Assembly (NCBI GenBank): GCA_030063045.1
Contig: JAQSEB010000064.1
Coordinates: 1,116,001-1,180,000 of the forward strand
Direction of reading: 5' to 3'
DNA length: 64,000 bases
DNA from: Pratylenchus scribneri
Taxonomy: Eukaryota > Nematoda > Chromadorea > Rhabditida > Pratylenchidae
Part shown: positions 1 through 11,535 of the stretch, piece by piece
How the letters are laid out: each line of letters starts with the position of its first letter
Numbering within the stretch: position 1 is the first letter of the stretch
Notes under the pieces: model-generated
Told to the model about the DNA's origin: nothing
Database searches by the model: none
The model's input: the letters and a program-made list of their open reading frames with translations, nothing else
Made by a program: the position numbers and the translations under genes

Positions 1-372
1 AGGTTAATTATCCAAAATTCCTATAAATTTCGACAGAGAAATAATCTTTCGCTTTTTTTGCTTTTAGGCAATTTTCATGAATTTTGTGTGTTCACATAAA
101 TTGATATAAATGTTAATCTGTGTTCAAATTTATTATTTACGAAAATTGTTTGACTTTTGGTCTCTTTTCCTCTTTCTTATCTAATCAACGACATTAAAAA
201 TAATCTATTCCATTTTTATATTCGGTCGAAAAGGTATAGGACTTTGGGAAAATTTTAAAAAATTATTAAAATTAAATATTTTTATTTAAATTATTACAAT
301 CATATAATTTCGTAAAAAATTTGCAAATTAGCCACGATGTTCACATAAATTTCAGAATATAATAAAAAATAT
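1..372. other. AT-rich 3' flank, nothing recognised
   Basis: No open frame, repeat or RNA gene can be supported here. The stretch is the downstream flank of the minus-strand Srt receptor and is made of short A and T runs. Confidence 0.5.
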
Positions 373-2659
373 TTAATTCAAATTTCGGACTGAGAATTTT
401 CTTCGCTGATCATTATTCCATGCCATCTTCACTGATACTCCATTTGTCATTGTTTTGCCGGGCGTCGCTGTGCCCGTTACCATTGTCATCACTCGCATTG
501 CTTGATTTGGCTTCAGGCTTTTCACAAATTGCAAAAGACGATTTCTGATCATTTTGTTCATGCACAAATAGATTACGGGTGGCAATCCTGTGAATTAAAG
601 GAAAGGTTATGGATTGAAAAAGAAAATGAAAAATTCTAAATATTTTTTGATTTTATTTTTCCTGCAGAATATTTTGTAATTTTAATTAATTAGATAAAAA
701 CCAACCATCAATGGCGACCCACAGGAATTGATTTAGGACAATCATGAACATGGGCACCTCAAACCAGACGGAAACGTAGAAATTGATCGCGTAGATTAAA
801 AGCAACATTGAGATGGAAAAAACTTGAATGAACACCTTTGTGCAATTTATTATAATTAAAATAATTTGCAATCATAAATCTTACCGAACGACGTAATTTT
901 TGCTGGGATTCGTTTAAATTGATTGTTTCACGCCATTGGAATGAGAGGCAAATGAAGAAGACAATGTAAAGGACAGGAATGGCAATAACCAATAAAGCAT
1001 TGTGAATTTCGTCATGATGATTTACATACTAAAATTTTTTAAATGTATTTTCTATGCAAAATCAAGAGAAAAGCACTAATTTGGCCTAAATTTTTTCCAA
1101 TATTTATATTAATATTTTTAATATAAAAATTTCACACATTCCCCAGGGGCATAATTTCCCCAAAAAACCTTACCAATCCTTCCTCCATTCGTTGCTGAAT
1201 GCTCCGATAGCCAAAATATGGATCGTAGTCCCAAAGGAAGAGAACGGAAGTGAACAGCGTTGGCATTGTGAAAATGCCAAAATAGGTGGAATAGACGAAA
1301 ATTATGCCAAACCAAATGTAAATTCGTTTTTGGCCAAAAAGTTGTTCGGCCAATCGAGGGGCCAATTGTTCCATGCAACGTTCGAAGGCGAGAAGTACTT
1401 GAAGGGTGGAGGTCAAATCCCAATCAACTAGAATGAAAAAATTAATTCAAATTATTCATTCCAGAATGACAAAAAATGTCCGAAAAATAAATATGATCCG
1501 TAATATCCATAAAATAAATTTAGTTTAATCCATAATCTAAAGAAAATAATTGTTTTAATTAATAAAATACCAGAGAAAATTGATTTAAACAATTCTATTA
1601 TGTTCAAAAATTAAATTTACAATCCTAGAATCGCTGGATTAATCCAGAATTTTCAAAAAATATTAATTTGCATGTTTGTAAAATTGATTGCTGTTTGGGA
1701 ATATCAGTGAAATAAAATAAAATAATCCGTTATGTCCGGAAAATGTTTCCATTTTAATTCGAAATTTCCGAAAAATTTTCTCCAGATTGTGCGAAAATTA
1801 ATTAACCAAAATTTCTGCCTTTTAATTATCAAGGAATCTCCCGAAAATTAATTAATATTAATTTTGAATGTTCGAAAATTAATTTAATTTTATTTTTATC
1901 AATTATTCCACAAAAAAAAACACTCACAAAGTCCCTTAATGCCAATGCAATACATGAAGACTGGTGCCGAACAAAAAACGTAGCCTTTGATGGCGAAAAT
2001 TCCGGTGATCAGTCCGGAATTCAGAAGGCAAATCATTTCGGCAATTCCCAGCGTGAACATTATTTTATAGGAGGAACTTTTGCTCAACAGGCTCCACATT
2101 GCGTACAAACAAATTGCATAGAGGAACTGGAGGGGAATAATTAAAATATATTTAAATTTCAATTTTAAAATTTCAAAAATTTTATAACTACAGGGAAAAA
2201 TATTTAAACTAATTTTTAAGAATTTGAAAATAATATTTTTATATAAAAATGGAAAATTTTAATATTAAATTAATTAAAATTAGTTGAAATTTTGAAAAAA
2301 AATATTTATTGTCCAAAAAATTTTTGTAAATTTTTTAAAGTAAATTTAGCCTCAAGGAGAATTGCATGGATAATTTTTGATTTAATTTATTTCAAATAAT
2401 TCAATGCCAAAAGAATCAAAAAATCCTCGAATATTATTTTAATAATTCCAAATTTTTAATTCATTATTTAGTTTTTGAAATTTTTCAAAATTTTTCGAAC
2501 TTTTTTCTTCCAAAAATTTACCTCAAAAATGATAAAAAGAATGAGTATGATGACACCGAGAAGAACATTTTTCCGTTGCTCAATCGGAATTTGTTCGACC
2601 GGATAGCGGCTACAATTGTACAATTGATTCCAACGATCCTCATCGAAGAGGACATCCAT
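373..2659 (-). CDS. Srt-family serpentine (7TM) chemoreceptor, six exons
   Basis: Predicted G-protein-coupled chemoreceptor of the nematode Srt class, expected in the plasma membrane of sensory neurons. Exons on the complement, 5' to 3': 2659-2522, 2126-1928, 1427-1174, 1028-885, 835-706, 587-373. All junctions are GT-AG and phases agree throughout, giving 359 residues, normal for the family. Family hallmarks seen in order: an N-terminal LYNCSRYPVEQIP segment before TM1, YKIMFTLGIAEM in TM2, a Cys-containing TM3, LFGQKRIYIW after TM3, a YVNHHDEIHN loop, VFIQVFSIS in TM6, and the TM7 end LPPVIYLCMNKMIRNR. The start is the ATG 12 codons before LYNC. No frame lesion was seen. The introns are ordinary AT-rich sequence. 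Family membership is firm; ligand and expression are unknown. Confidence 0.9.
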
Positions 2660-3080
2660 TTTTCACGGTGTAATTTTAATACAATCCTAATATACTAAAC
2701 GGATTTGTTAGTCTGTTAGTAAACAAAAATAATTATTTAAATTTTACTTTTTGGCGTTCTGTTTTTTAAATATTTATTTCCAAAAATATCCAAATATCAA
2801 TTAAAGAGTGAAGAAATATAGAAAGAGTTTTTTAAGCACAAAGAATAAAGAAATGAAGGAAAGAAATAGTTTATAATAATATTTGAAAAATATTTCAATA
2901 AATTAAATGAGAATATTTCTAATTTTTAATGAAATAGGCGAGAATTATTAAAAAATAATAATATGGATATCTGTGAAATTATTTGTAAAATGTCATGGAT
3001 TATGGCGATAATAACAAATTAGTGTGAAAATGGGAATGATTTATAGCTAGAAATTATTGGATAAGATGGAAAATCCATAA
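2660..3080. other. Intergenic, AT-rich
   Basis: Upstream flank of the Srt gene. No coding frame or repeat was recognised; it presumably holds that gene's promoter, but no motif can be named. Confidence 0.4.
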
Positions 3081-3081
3081 A

Positions 3082-4372
3082 ATGTTTGGGAGAACAAAAA
3101 TACAAAATTTTAGGAAGAATGAAAACAAAAAATGTTTGGGAAAACAAAAACATTCAAATGTTTTGGAAAACAAAAACATTCAAATGTTTGGGAGAACAAA
3201 AATATTCAATGTTTGGGAAAACAAAAGCATTTAAATGTTTGGGAAAACAAAAACATTCAAATGTTTGGGAAAACAAAAACATTCAAATGTTTGGGAGAAC
3301 AAAAACATTTAAATGTTTGGGAAAACAAAAACATTCAAATGTTTGGGAAAACAAAAACATTCAAATGTTTGGGAGAATAAAAACATTCAAATGTTTGGGA
3401 AAACAAAAACATTCAAATGTTTGGGAGAACAAAAACATTTAAATGTTTGGGAAAACAAAAACATTCAAATGTTTGGGAAAACAAAAACATTCAAATGTTT
3501 GGGAAAACAAAAACATTCAAATGTTTGGGAAAACAAAAACATTCAAATGTTTGGGAAAACAAAAACATTCAAATGTTTGGGAAAACAAAAACATTAAAAT
3601 GTTTGGGAAAACAAAAACATTCAAATGTTTGGGAAAACAAAAACATTCAAATGTTTTGGAAAACAAAAACATTCAAATGTTTGGGAGAACAAAAATATTC
3701 AATGTTTGGGAAAACAAAAACATTCAAATGTTTGGGAAAACAAAAACATTCAAATGTTCGGGAGAATAAAAACATTCAAATGTTTGGGAAAACAAAAACA
3801 TTCAAATGTTTGGGAGAACAAAAACATTTAAATGTTTGGGAAAACAAAAACATTCAAATGTTTGGGAAAACAAAAACATTCAAATGTTTGGGAAAACAAA
3901 AACATTCAAATGTTTGGGAAAACAAAAACATTTAAATGTTTGGGAAAACAAAAACATTCAAATGTTTGGGAAAACAAAAACATTCAAATGTTTGGGAAAA
4001 CAAAAACATTCAAATGTTTGGGAAAACAAAAACATTCAAATGTTTGGGAAAACAAAAACATTCAAATGTTTGGGAAAACAAAAACATTCAAATGTTTGGG
4101 AGAACAAAAACATTTAAATGTTTGGGAAAACAAAAACATTCAAATGTTTGGGAAAACAAAAACATTCAAATGTTTGGGAAAACAAAAACATTCAAATGTT
4201 TGGGAAAACAAAAACATTCAAATGTTTGGGAAAACAAAAACATTTAAATGTTTGGGAAAACAAAAACATTCAAATGTTTGGGAAAACAAAAACATTCAAA
4301 TGTTTGGGAAAACAAAAACATTCAAATGTTTGGGAAAACAAAAACATTCAAATGTTTGGGAGAACAAAACAA
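3082..4372. repeat. 26-bp minisatellite, roughly 48 copies
   Basis: Tandem array with unit ATGTTTGGGAAAACAAAAAC followed by ATTCAA, 26 bp. Variants replace GGGAAAAC with GGGAGAAC, or CATTCAA with CATTTAA, and several variant units recur in a fixed order, which suggests higher-order duplication of blocks. Because 26 is not divisible by three and the unit has no stop on the + strand, all three forward frames stay open and read the same 26-residue cycle. These frames look like proteins of up to 194 residues but are most simply explained as repeat artefacts. Degenerate units with AAATGTTTGG cores continue to about 4530. Confidence 0.95.
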
Positions 4373-4803
4373 ATGGATGTAAAAAAAGGTTTGGAAAAAA
4401 AGCGCAAAATGTTTAGAAGAAAAAAACCCAAAAAGTTTGGAACAATAAAAAAAATCAAAAATGTTTGGAGGAATAAAAACACAAAATGTTTGGGAAAACA
4501 AAATACAAAATGTTTGGATGAATAAAAACACAAAATTATTTGAAGAACAAAAACATCGGAAAGCAAAGACATAAAATGTCTGAAAGAATATCAAAAAAAA
4601 TTGTTTGGTAAAAAACAAATTGGACCTAAAATTTTCCGCCCAATATAAAATTAGACCAAAAATTGTCTCACAGAGTAAAGAGAGTAAATAAAGTGCACAT
4701 TCGTAAAAATAAAATAACAATTCCTTAAATAAAATAAATCTAGATGCTCTGATTATTATATTAATTAAGTATTCAATTTCTATAATATTTTTAATGGTGT
4801 TTT
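4373..4803. other. Decayed edge of the minisatellite and intergenic DNA
   Basis: Diverged copies of the 26-bp unit (GTTTGGAGGAATAAAAACAC and similar) fade out by about 4620. The rest is AT-rich with no supported gene. Confidence 0.5.
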
Positions 4804-4844
4804 ACAAGCGCTCGGGAGCCGCGAAGCGGCGACCGAGCGCTTGT
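4804..4844. repeat. Perfect GC-rich hairpin
   Basis: A 12-bp arm ACAAGCGCTCGG at 4804-4815 pairs perfectly with CCGAGCGCTTGT at 4833-4844. Inside it a second stem GCCGC/GCGGC closes a GAA loop. It is a sharp GC island in an AT-rich region. Function is unknown; it may be a compact foldback element or a structured RNA. Confidence 0.8.
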
Positions 4845-4991
4845 CTAATCTCTGGAAGGATTTAAAAATAATGCAAATTATATTATTTAAATAAATTGAC
4901 AATAGGCAAATAATTTATTTATATTTACATTTTGTAATATAAAGCGAATTAGGAACAAATAAATTTAGATTAAGTTTTTAGTAGGTTGAAA

Positions 4992-5905
4992 AGGTGCTAG
5001 GTCATTTCCACAATTTTGCAAATATAAATTTCTGGAATATTAAAGTGTGTTATAGCTCATTCGAAAGAGTATATTGAGCCTTTGAGCCAATTCGAAATAG
5101 TGATGGCGAAATTGCGCCGAGTTGCTCAGCAACTTATATTAACTTATAAATATTGAAAAAGTGAGGGTTTCTCCTTTTGATTAGAAAGTTGAAAATTTTT
5201 TGATTTTTTTTCGATCAAATTATAGTTTAATCAGGTATAGAAGCTTGAACCTGTCATTATTTTCGCAAAAAACAAAAATAAAAGCGCTGCAACATCGCAT
5301 CTTTGGAAAAGTTGCCATGCAACTCGGCGCAATTAAACTAGGGTTGCACCCCGGAGTCCGGGGAACGATTTTCGGGGACGGGGAATTGCGGGGAGGCAAA
5401 CTTCGGGGACGGGGACGGGGACGGGGGCGGGGACCCCGAAATTTCGTGAATTTTGCAACTTTTTTTTTCATCTTTCAAAAAAATTTTTCTATAATGAATT
5501 GTGAAATGAAAAAAGAAGATGATTTAACGTATAAATATCATTTTATATGCAAGTAAAGAAAAAAAGATGATTTAGTTGAGGTTTTCAAAAAAAAATTAAA
5601 ATTTTCCCCGAAATCCCCGACCTCACGGGGAGGGGAACGGGGAATGGCTCCCAAATTTTCGGGGACGGGGGCAAAAGAGCCCGGGGACGGGGGGGGGGGG
5701 GTGGGCGGAACGGGGACTGGGAGGGGACGGGGTGCAACCCTAATTTCAACCCCTAGACGATTCAGCTCGGCGCGCTCTTTCGAATAAGCTATCATTTGCC
5801 TCGATCGTTCTATAAATAAAAATACTAATATTCCTGAAATTTATAATTGCAGAATTGTGGACTCGCCTATATTTGCAGAGCCCTTTGTATTTTGTGGAGA
5901 TGACC
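4992..5905. mobile_element. Foldback element with TAGGTCATYTCCACA ends, carrying a nested insertion
   Basis: The left end reads CTAGGTCATTTCCACA, then ATTTTGCAAATATA. The right end reads TGCAGAATTGTGG, TATATTTGCAGA and finally TGTGGAGATGACC, the inverted counterpart. Inner arms also pair (CATTCGAAAGAG against CTCTTTCGAATAAG, and GCCGAGTTGC against GCAACTCGGC). The same terminal sequence bounds the element at 38.1-38.5 kb. The G-rich TIR element at 5339-5742 is inserted in it. No transposase frame is present, so it is non-autonomous. Confidence 0.65.
5339..5742. mobile_element. hAT-like MITE with GGGGAC-repeat arms
   Basis: Terminal inverted repeats TAGGGTTGCACCCCG (left) and CGGGGTGCAACCCTA (right) bound 404 bp. 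The flanking 8-mers AATTAAAC (5331-5338) and ATTTCAAC (5743-5750) match at 6 of 8 positions, as expected for an aged 8-bp target duplication. Arms are filled with GGGGAC/GGGGAA repeats, including a run of about ten G; the middle is AT-rich. Frames on either strand through the arms are low-complexity Arg/Gly or Pro-rich and are not credible genes. It is nested in the foldback at 4992-5905. Confidence 0.75.
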
Positions 5906-6820
5906 CCGGATGGGTTGAAAACAGTGATATCCGATTAAATTATTTTCAATTTCAATTTTGTTTGTTAAACAAGAATAATGTAATGAATATGCCATTTATA
6001 TTTCATATTATTTCATAATTGACAATGTTTTTGAATTTTTTTTAATTTAATTAGGATAGAAAAATGAATAAGGAAAATGTTCAAATAATCGCCTAGAGAC
6101 AATCTTTTAATAAATAATCGACCCTGGCACAATTTTTTAAATTGTGTGTGTGGGCCCAATCCCATTGGTAAAAGCTGACATTTAGAATTTAGCTTACCAA
6201 AGATTGGCACAGATATTTGTGGAAAAAATTGAGGCCAACTTCGTCTATTAACGCTCTATGTACAATCCTTAATAATAAAATGCTTTTGAAAAATTTTAAA
6301 AATTGTAAACATTTAATTATTGTCAAAAATTTATGGCGAATATATGCCAAAATTGTGTGGCGTTGTTTTCGCTTTTTGGCCACTATAACATTTTTGTTAA
6401 TTAAATTTTAATGTTTGATTGCAAAAAAAGTTAATAAAATATAAAAATTTTATTAATAGCCCTTAAAATTGCTGACTGAGATATTGACCAATTAATAAAA
6501 GTTCTGGTGGCCAAAATTAAATTATCATGCAAAGATTTTTGACATTTGATTTATTTGGGCAGTAATAATATGCCAAGCGGAGGCTGATGAAAATTGTCAC
6601 GAAAATGTTATTAACAAAATGTTTTATTTTTCCTGTGCTTTCCGTGTTGACCAAAATGATAAAAATTGTACAGAAATTTCATCAATTTGAGTGATTTTGT
6701 TGTTCAATTATGAATAATAAAAAATATGCATTTTTATAAAATTCATATATTATATTTCTGCGTGCGATTTGTATTCCGTTTTTTAGATTGGTGGTTTTGT
6801 TTTATAATAATATCTGTAAC
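5906..6820. other. Intergenic, no supported gene
   Basis: AT-rich. A 60-bp stretch near 6150-6215 (CCCAATCCCATTGGTAAAAG to CTTACCAAAGATTGG) resembles 9875-9935 and is probably a dispersed repeat. Short open frames at 6189-6411 overlap on both strands and lack family features. Confidence 0.4.
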
Positions 6821-7371
6821 TAGGGTTGCCCCGGAACCAGGATTTTGAATAGAACCGGAACTCATTTTTCCGACCGGAACCGGAACTCAGAGTAAAAAAG
6901 CCGGAACCCGGAACCGGAACTCTTGAAATCAAAGTTTTGGGGGTGAATTTTTCAGAAAATTTTTTTTGCGAAATTTTTGTCTACAGTATTCCGATATAAT
7001 TTTTTGATAAACATCTAGTATATAAATGAATTAAAAATTATGCCGCAGGCAAAAATTTCCCCGAAAATGGTCTCTTAATTTAAAATTTTAATTAAAAATA
7101 GCCCCGCAGGGAAAAATTTAAGCCAAAAATGGCCGCGCAGCGAAGAAATTTAACCAAAAATGGCCGCGCAGCGAAAAATTGGACATTTTCAAATGTTTTC
7201 AAACTACGATTTATGCAACAAAATCCAATTTACTTATAGGTGTAAATTTTTCGGTTGCCCCGTAACCAGGCTTTCGACCGGAACTGGATGACCGGAACTA
7301 AAACCGGAACCGGAACCCCAAAAAGGCCGGAACTTACGGCCACCGGAACCGGAACTTCCGGGGCAACCCTA
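6821..7371. mobile_element. hAT-like MITE with GGAACC-repeat arms and perfect 8-bp TSD
   Basis: TIRs TAGGGTTGCCCCGGAA and its inverted partner TTCCGGGGCAACCCTA bound 551 bp. The exact 8-bp duplication TCTGTAAC flanks it at 6813-6820 and 7372-7379. Both arms are degenerate GGAACCGGAACT repeats. The centre (about 7040-7180) holds ~30-bp units of the form CCAAAAATGGCCGCGCAGCG-AAAAATTTA that recur in the elements at 43.3, 46.1 and (inverted) 35.1 kb. No transposase frame is present, so it is non-autonomous. Confidence 0.88.
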
Positions 7372-7379
7372 TCTGTAAC

Positions 7380-8260
7380 CCTAATCATAATTATCCTTAA
7401 AAGAGCTGACCTTTCATTTCATATACATCTGCCGATCTGCCCATAGATAACTGTTAGGTACCCAAGGTTCAGGTCAGGCGAGTGTTTAAATAGGGACTGA
7501 TTTTACCACATTTTATGACCTTAAAAATGTCCATTGTTGATAGGATTTTTTTTTCAATAAATGAATTGCTTTATAAGATTACTTTGAGATATTGTTTAAT
7601 ATAAATAATGAGCTTACTTTGAGTTGATTTAGATATTTGACATTAGAATTCGGTCGAATCAAATTTGTTGGATTGCGGACAAATAAGTTTTAATTTAACA
7701 AAAGACTTATTAAAGGAAGTGTCTTTTTGAGTAATTTAGTAAATATTTTCTCCATTGAAAGAAATATTTTGGCCAAATTCAATCAATGGATATGATATTG
7801 GCATAGGCCATAGGGCCAATTGCCTCGGCACTCTTTCACTCTTCCTTTCCTCTCTATGCTAGTTTCTCCTCTTCCCTCCCATATTCGATCCTTCCCTAAT
7901 GGCCAAACTCTGTCAAGCCTTCGCGTTTTGCGTCCGCAATTGAAGGGTCAACCCAAAATCAATATACCCAAAATCAATATACCCAAACCCCAATGTCCGA
8001 AATCGGCGTATAGTCAAAATACCAAATGCTCAAATTCCCAAATGGCCTAAACCTCTTTCCAATGATATAGAAATCTAATTTTTAATCTTTTTTAAAAGCT
8101 CAAAAAATTGTTTAAAATTTTTATTATGTTATAAAATGTAAAGATCGAAATTGGAAAAAAAATCATAAGTACAATTATGAATTACAATTCCTTAATACAA
8201 TTTTGAATTGCCTTTTCAAATTATTTAAATAATAATATTTTATCTGGGATTGATTCGATA
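7380..8260. other. Intergenic, no supported gene
   Basis: AT-rich DNA with a short pyrimidine-rich patch at 7825-7900 and a short ATACCCAAAATCA direct repeat near 7960-7985. No coding signal can be supported. Confidence 0.4.
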
Positions 8261-8475
8261 TACCGTAAATTTCCTATTAGTAACCCAGTCTCTATTTGTA
8301 ACCCAGTCTCTATTAGTAACCCACCCTTCAAAAAATTCATGTCAAAAATAATCAATGTAGAGGTGAAATTAGGCCGAAATAAGCATTTTTAGTTTCAAAA
8401 AATTCAGAAAAGTTGCCACTCGGAGGGTCTCTGAAAATTAGTAACCCATGGGTTACTAATAGGAAATTTACGGTA
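8261..8475. mobile_element. Mariner-type MITE, perfect 27-bp TIRs, TA target
   Basis: The left end TACCGTAAATTTCCTATTAG continuing to TAACCCA (8261-8287) is exactly inverted at 8449-8475. The element begins and ends with TA, fitting TA-dinucleotide insertion as used by Tc1/mariner elements. About 215 bp long with no transposase. The phrase TCTATTAGTAACCCA is repeated in direct orientation inside the left arm. A related half-end (ACCGTATTTTTTTTCTATTA) occurs at 59,482. It forms the 3' end of the minus-strand reading frame that starts at 8807. Confidence 0.85.
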
Positions 8476-8807
8476 ATTAGGTAGTTGCTTTCTTGGGTCT
8501 TCGACAATTCTAAATATTCTTGAGGGCCAATCATTCCATCCAGAATTTCTTTCTTCTTCTTCAACAGTCCTTCATTTTCATTTCCAATGAGTTTCCAAAA
8601 TGCGAGACATTTTAGTGATGGCAGTTCCACATAAATGATCTTGACATATTTGTTATAGTATTCCCAATTAATCATTGTCCGACCATTTTGTTCAATCATT
8701 AAAGGACAATTGCTGGTGGATTTAAACATTGGCGTGAACCTGTGTGGCAATATGTATGTTTCACATATTTTCCTAACAAACCGACCAATATTCGTTATTA
8801 ATTGCAT
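8475..8807 (-). pseudogene. Unrecognised coding fragment cut off by a MITE
   Basis: An open frame of about 110 codons runs from an ATG at 8807 toward 8475 and then reads straight into the mariner-type MITE, where it ends at 8352. The host part includes MINWEYYNKYVKIIYVELPS and LAFWKLIGNENEG and has ordinary protein composition, so it is probably a real exon or a gene remnant. No family was recognised and no further exons were found upstream. The MITE-encoded tail of about 40 residues is unlikely to be functional, hence the pseudogene label. Confidence 0.4.
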
Positions 8808-9379
8808 ACGAATTTATAAAATTTTAATTCTTTTAAATTTTAATAAAAAATATTTATAAATTTTACTGAATATTCGATTTCAGCAGGTTGTAGGTTGAAA
8901 AAATATTAAAAATTTCCAAAAAAAATTCTAAATGAAATTCGAAAATGTAAATGGTGATATTACTCGATTATCAGGAACCATTTCCATGCGGACAACGATT
9001 AAAAAGGATGCATCGAAAAGAAGCAGACGAAAATGATGAAAACAATTGGGACAACGGTTATTAGGCCGTTTGTGGAAGGCATATGACCGGATGCATGTTT
9101 CAATTTTGCAAGGTGAGTTAATATATTTGAATTTTTAATTAATTTTTAAATATTCCAACTCTAAATGGGCAATGGGCATTTTGGATATTTTCATCGAATT
9201 CTTCCTCGTGTTAATCTATAAATAAACAAATTAGAATTAATTCATTTCATCCGTATTATATATTTTGATTAATTTCAATAGGCCAACCATATTAGACACT
9301 TCTATTCGAAAGATTTAGGACAAAAACGGTTATTTTATATCTTCAATCATTCATTTTTTTATACAAAATTCACCTTAAG
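8808..9379. other. Intergenic; one possible exon with a strong donor
   Basis: Around 9036-9110 a frame reading KQLGQRLLGRLWKAYDRMHV ends at a good splice donor (CAAG-GTGAGT, 9111). It is closed by stops on its 5' side and could not be joined in frame to the open segment at 9380. Confidence 0.25.
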
Positions 9380-9638
9380 GTTCTTTGCCAATATTTGGGC
9401 CAATGTGCGCCGGAGGATCGAATTTTGCCAATCGTCCTTGCAATTTTATAATTTTTGCCCTCTTTTTCGACTAACAGCTTTTTCGCATTTGTTGGGCGCA
9501 AGGACTGGTCTTCTGGACAAGTTGAATGAAAAGGGGATTCTTTGCGGAAATGCCATGCCAACCAGAGATGATTTTGTCATTGACGGATTGGCGAAAGAAA
9601 AATGGGCGAAAATTGTGGAGCTTAGACGAAGGGCTTGA
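9380..9638 (+). CDS. Hypothetical terminal exon, unrecognised
   Basis: An open frame preceded by a possible acceptor (CACCTTAAG) runs to a TGA at 9638 and contains segments such as LLGARTGLLDKLNEKGILCG and DDFVIDGLAKEKWAKIVELR. Its composition is protein-like and less AT-rich than the surroundings. No family was recognised and no compatible 5' exon was found, so it may be the last exon of a gene I could not assemble or a remnant. An overlapping minus-strand frame (9370-9561) looks less convincing. Confidence 0.3.
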
Positions 9639-10085
9639 TCAATTATGCCTGAAGCAAAAAGATGAAAATTAAGAAAATTGCATAAATCAATATATTTTTA
9701 TGATTTTGATAAATTTAAGCATATATAGTTTCATTGTTAGCATTATTTGGATTTTCCCCTTGGGGGATTAATTTCTGATAATTTTAATATTTTAATTTAA
9801 GTGTTCCAAACATATTAATTAATTCAATAAAATTTTTGCAGAAATATTTTTTATGGTGATTAATTTATATGAATTTCCAATCCCAATGGTAAATATTGGT
9901 ATTTGGCTTACCCACTATTGGCCAAATTAAATAAACCAAAATTCATTTTAAGCATTTCTGACTAGACAATGAAAAAATTTTATTGAATTAAAATTAAGCA
10001 AATTTGAATATTTTGTATAAATTTTGTTATATGTAAACTATAGTAAGTTGTAAATGTTTTTCAATATTTCATCCCGCATTATATC
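9639..10085. other. Intergenic, AT-rich
   Basis: No coding signal. Near 9875-9935 lies a sequence related to 6150-6215, probably a dispersed repeat. Confidence 0.35.
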
Positions 10086-10103
10086 AAAAAAAAGTAAAGA
10101 TAA

Positions 10104-10283
10104 CTCACTTGCTATTCTGGCATAGCTGTGCAATGGTGGCTGTTGCCGGATGCCACCAAAATTCCCACCGTTTCCATTACCCATTGGCCATTGTTGCCTC
10201 CTTCTTGAGGCAATTTTTGATGGCCCATCGCCGAATTCATCATCGTCAAAAAATTCTTTCAGCAGAAGAATCATCGTTGGCAA
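10104..10283 (-). CDS. Possible exon with canonical donor, unrecognised
   Basis: On the complement an open frame includes MILLLKEFFDDDEFGDG and SRRRQQWPMGNGNGGNFGGI, ending at a consensus donor (AGCAA-GTGAGT) near 10104. The region is richer in G and C than its surroundings. The frame cannot be continued cleanly upstream because stops intervene near 10300, and no matching acceptor exon was found downstream. It may be a gene remnant. Plus-strand frames over the same bases are shorter or lack splice signals. Confidence 0.25.
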
Positions 10284-10599
10284 GGGAAGAGGAGGAATTT
10301 TCCATCATCAAAATTGCCCCACGCCTTTGGCCTGTGGCCACCAATCATCAGCTGAGTGAATTTTGCATTGGCAGCGCAAAATGACAGTAATGTACCGGAT
10401 ACCGGTCGAACGTTGGTCAGAATCGGAAGTTCTTGCCAGAGGAAGAAGTGGTTGGGAAGATGTAGGCGGCAAATACTAAAAGAATGATGAATTGAAAATG
10501 AAGTTGGGCGGACGAGGTTGGGATTAGAAAAGCAAAAATTATGGCCATATATAGGGGTAGTATTACTAAAGAAAAATAAAATATAATGATTTTTCATTT

Positions 10600-11535
10600 A
10601 ATTTGGCAAAATTTTAAAAATATTTTTTGAACTTTTTTTTTATTAATTTGGCAAGTTATTAATTAATTTAATTAGACATTTTTTAGGCATTTAGTAACGT
10701 CAAATAGCTTCGATTTGAAATTTTTTGCTGATTAAAGAAAAAATTAGAAAAATTCATGAAAATTTAAAAAATTTGTGCCAAAAAAATTACAAATAGGCAA
10801 AAAAATCAAAGTTTTCGTTTTTTGTTCAATTCTGTTCAATTATTTTTGATCTAATCATTTTGATATCAAATGCTTAACAGAATAAGTTTAAGAAAATGAG
10901 ATAAAAGTTTCACTAATAACCCAAAATATTAATTGTGTTTTTGGCCAATGAGCAAAAATTCGGATAACCATAAATTCGACGTATTCTATTTCGACGATAC
11001 ACCCTCAAAATAAACTCACTCATTTTTGTGGTCTTTTTGTTGAGAATTTTCTCCACAATCATTGCCTTCATAATTCACATGGATTGAATGTCGAAATGGA
11101 GGAAAATTTGGATTTGAATGACAAATAAGGAACAATTTTAACCAACGCCTGCTTTTAGTCGATGATGTTCTCGGCCATTATTATTTCCATTTTGCTGACA
11201 TTTTCGCCAGTATCTGATCGCCGGTCGATAGATGACTATCTGCTGATTAAGAAAAATTTTAAAAAATTATGGCAAATTTAAAAATATCTTCCAATTTTTT
11301 CATTTTTGGTGGAATCTATTTGGATCATTTTGGTCTTATTTAGGGCCACAATTTGGCCAATTTTTATTTTTTTTAATAATTCAATCTAAATTTCTGTAAC
11401 CACACTTTAGTCAAAAATGACCTTGATCCCCTCTTTGCATTTTCTTGGTATAAAATTGCCATTTTTTTAAATGATGCAACCGAATTCAGTCAATTTACTT
11501 CCGGTTTTTGTAAATATTTATTTTTGGCGATTTAA
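10600..11535. other. Intergenic, AT-rich
   Basis: No supported gene or clear repeat. Short A/T runs dominate. Confidence 0.35.

Noticed and set aside
4322..4720. 132-codon minus-strand Phe/Leu/Cys-rich frame
   Set aside because: Antisense of the minisatellite edge; composition follows the repeat.
5200..5795. Arg/Gly- and Pro-rich open frames around 5.2-5.8 kb
   Set aside because: They fall in the G-rich arms of a TIR element and cross its boundaries.
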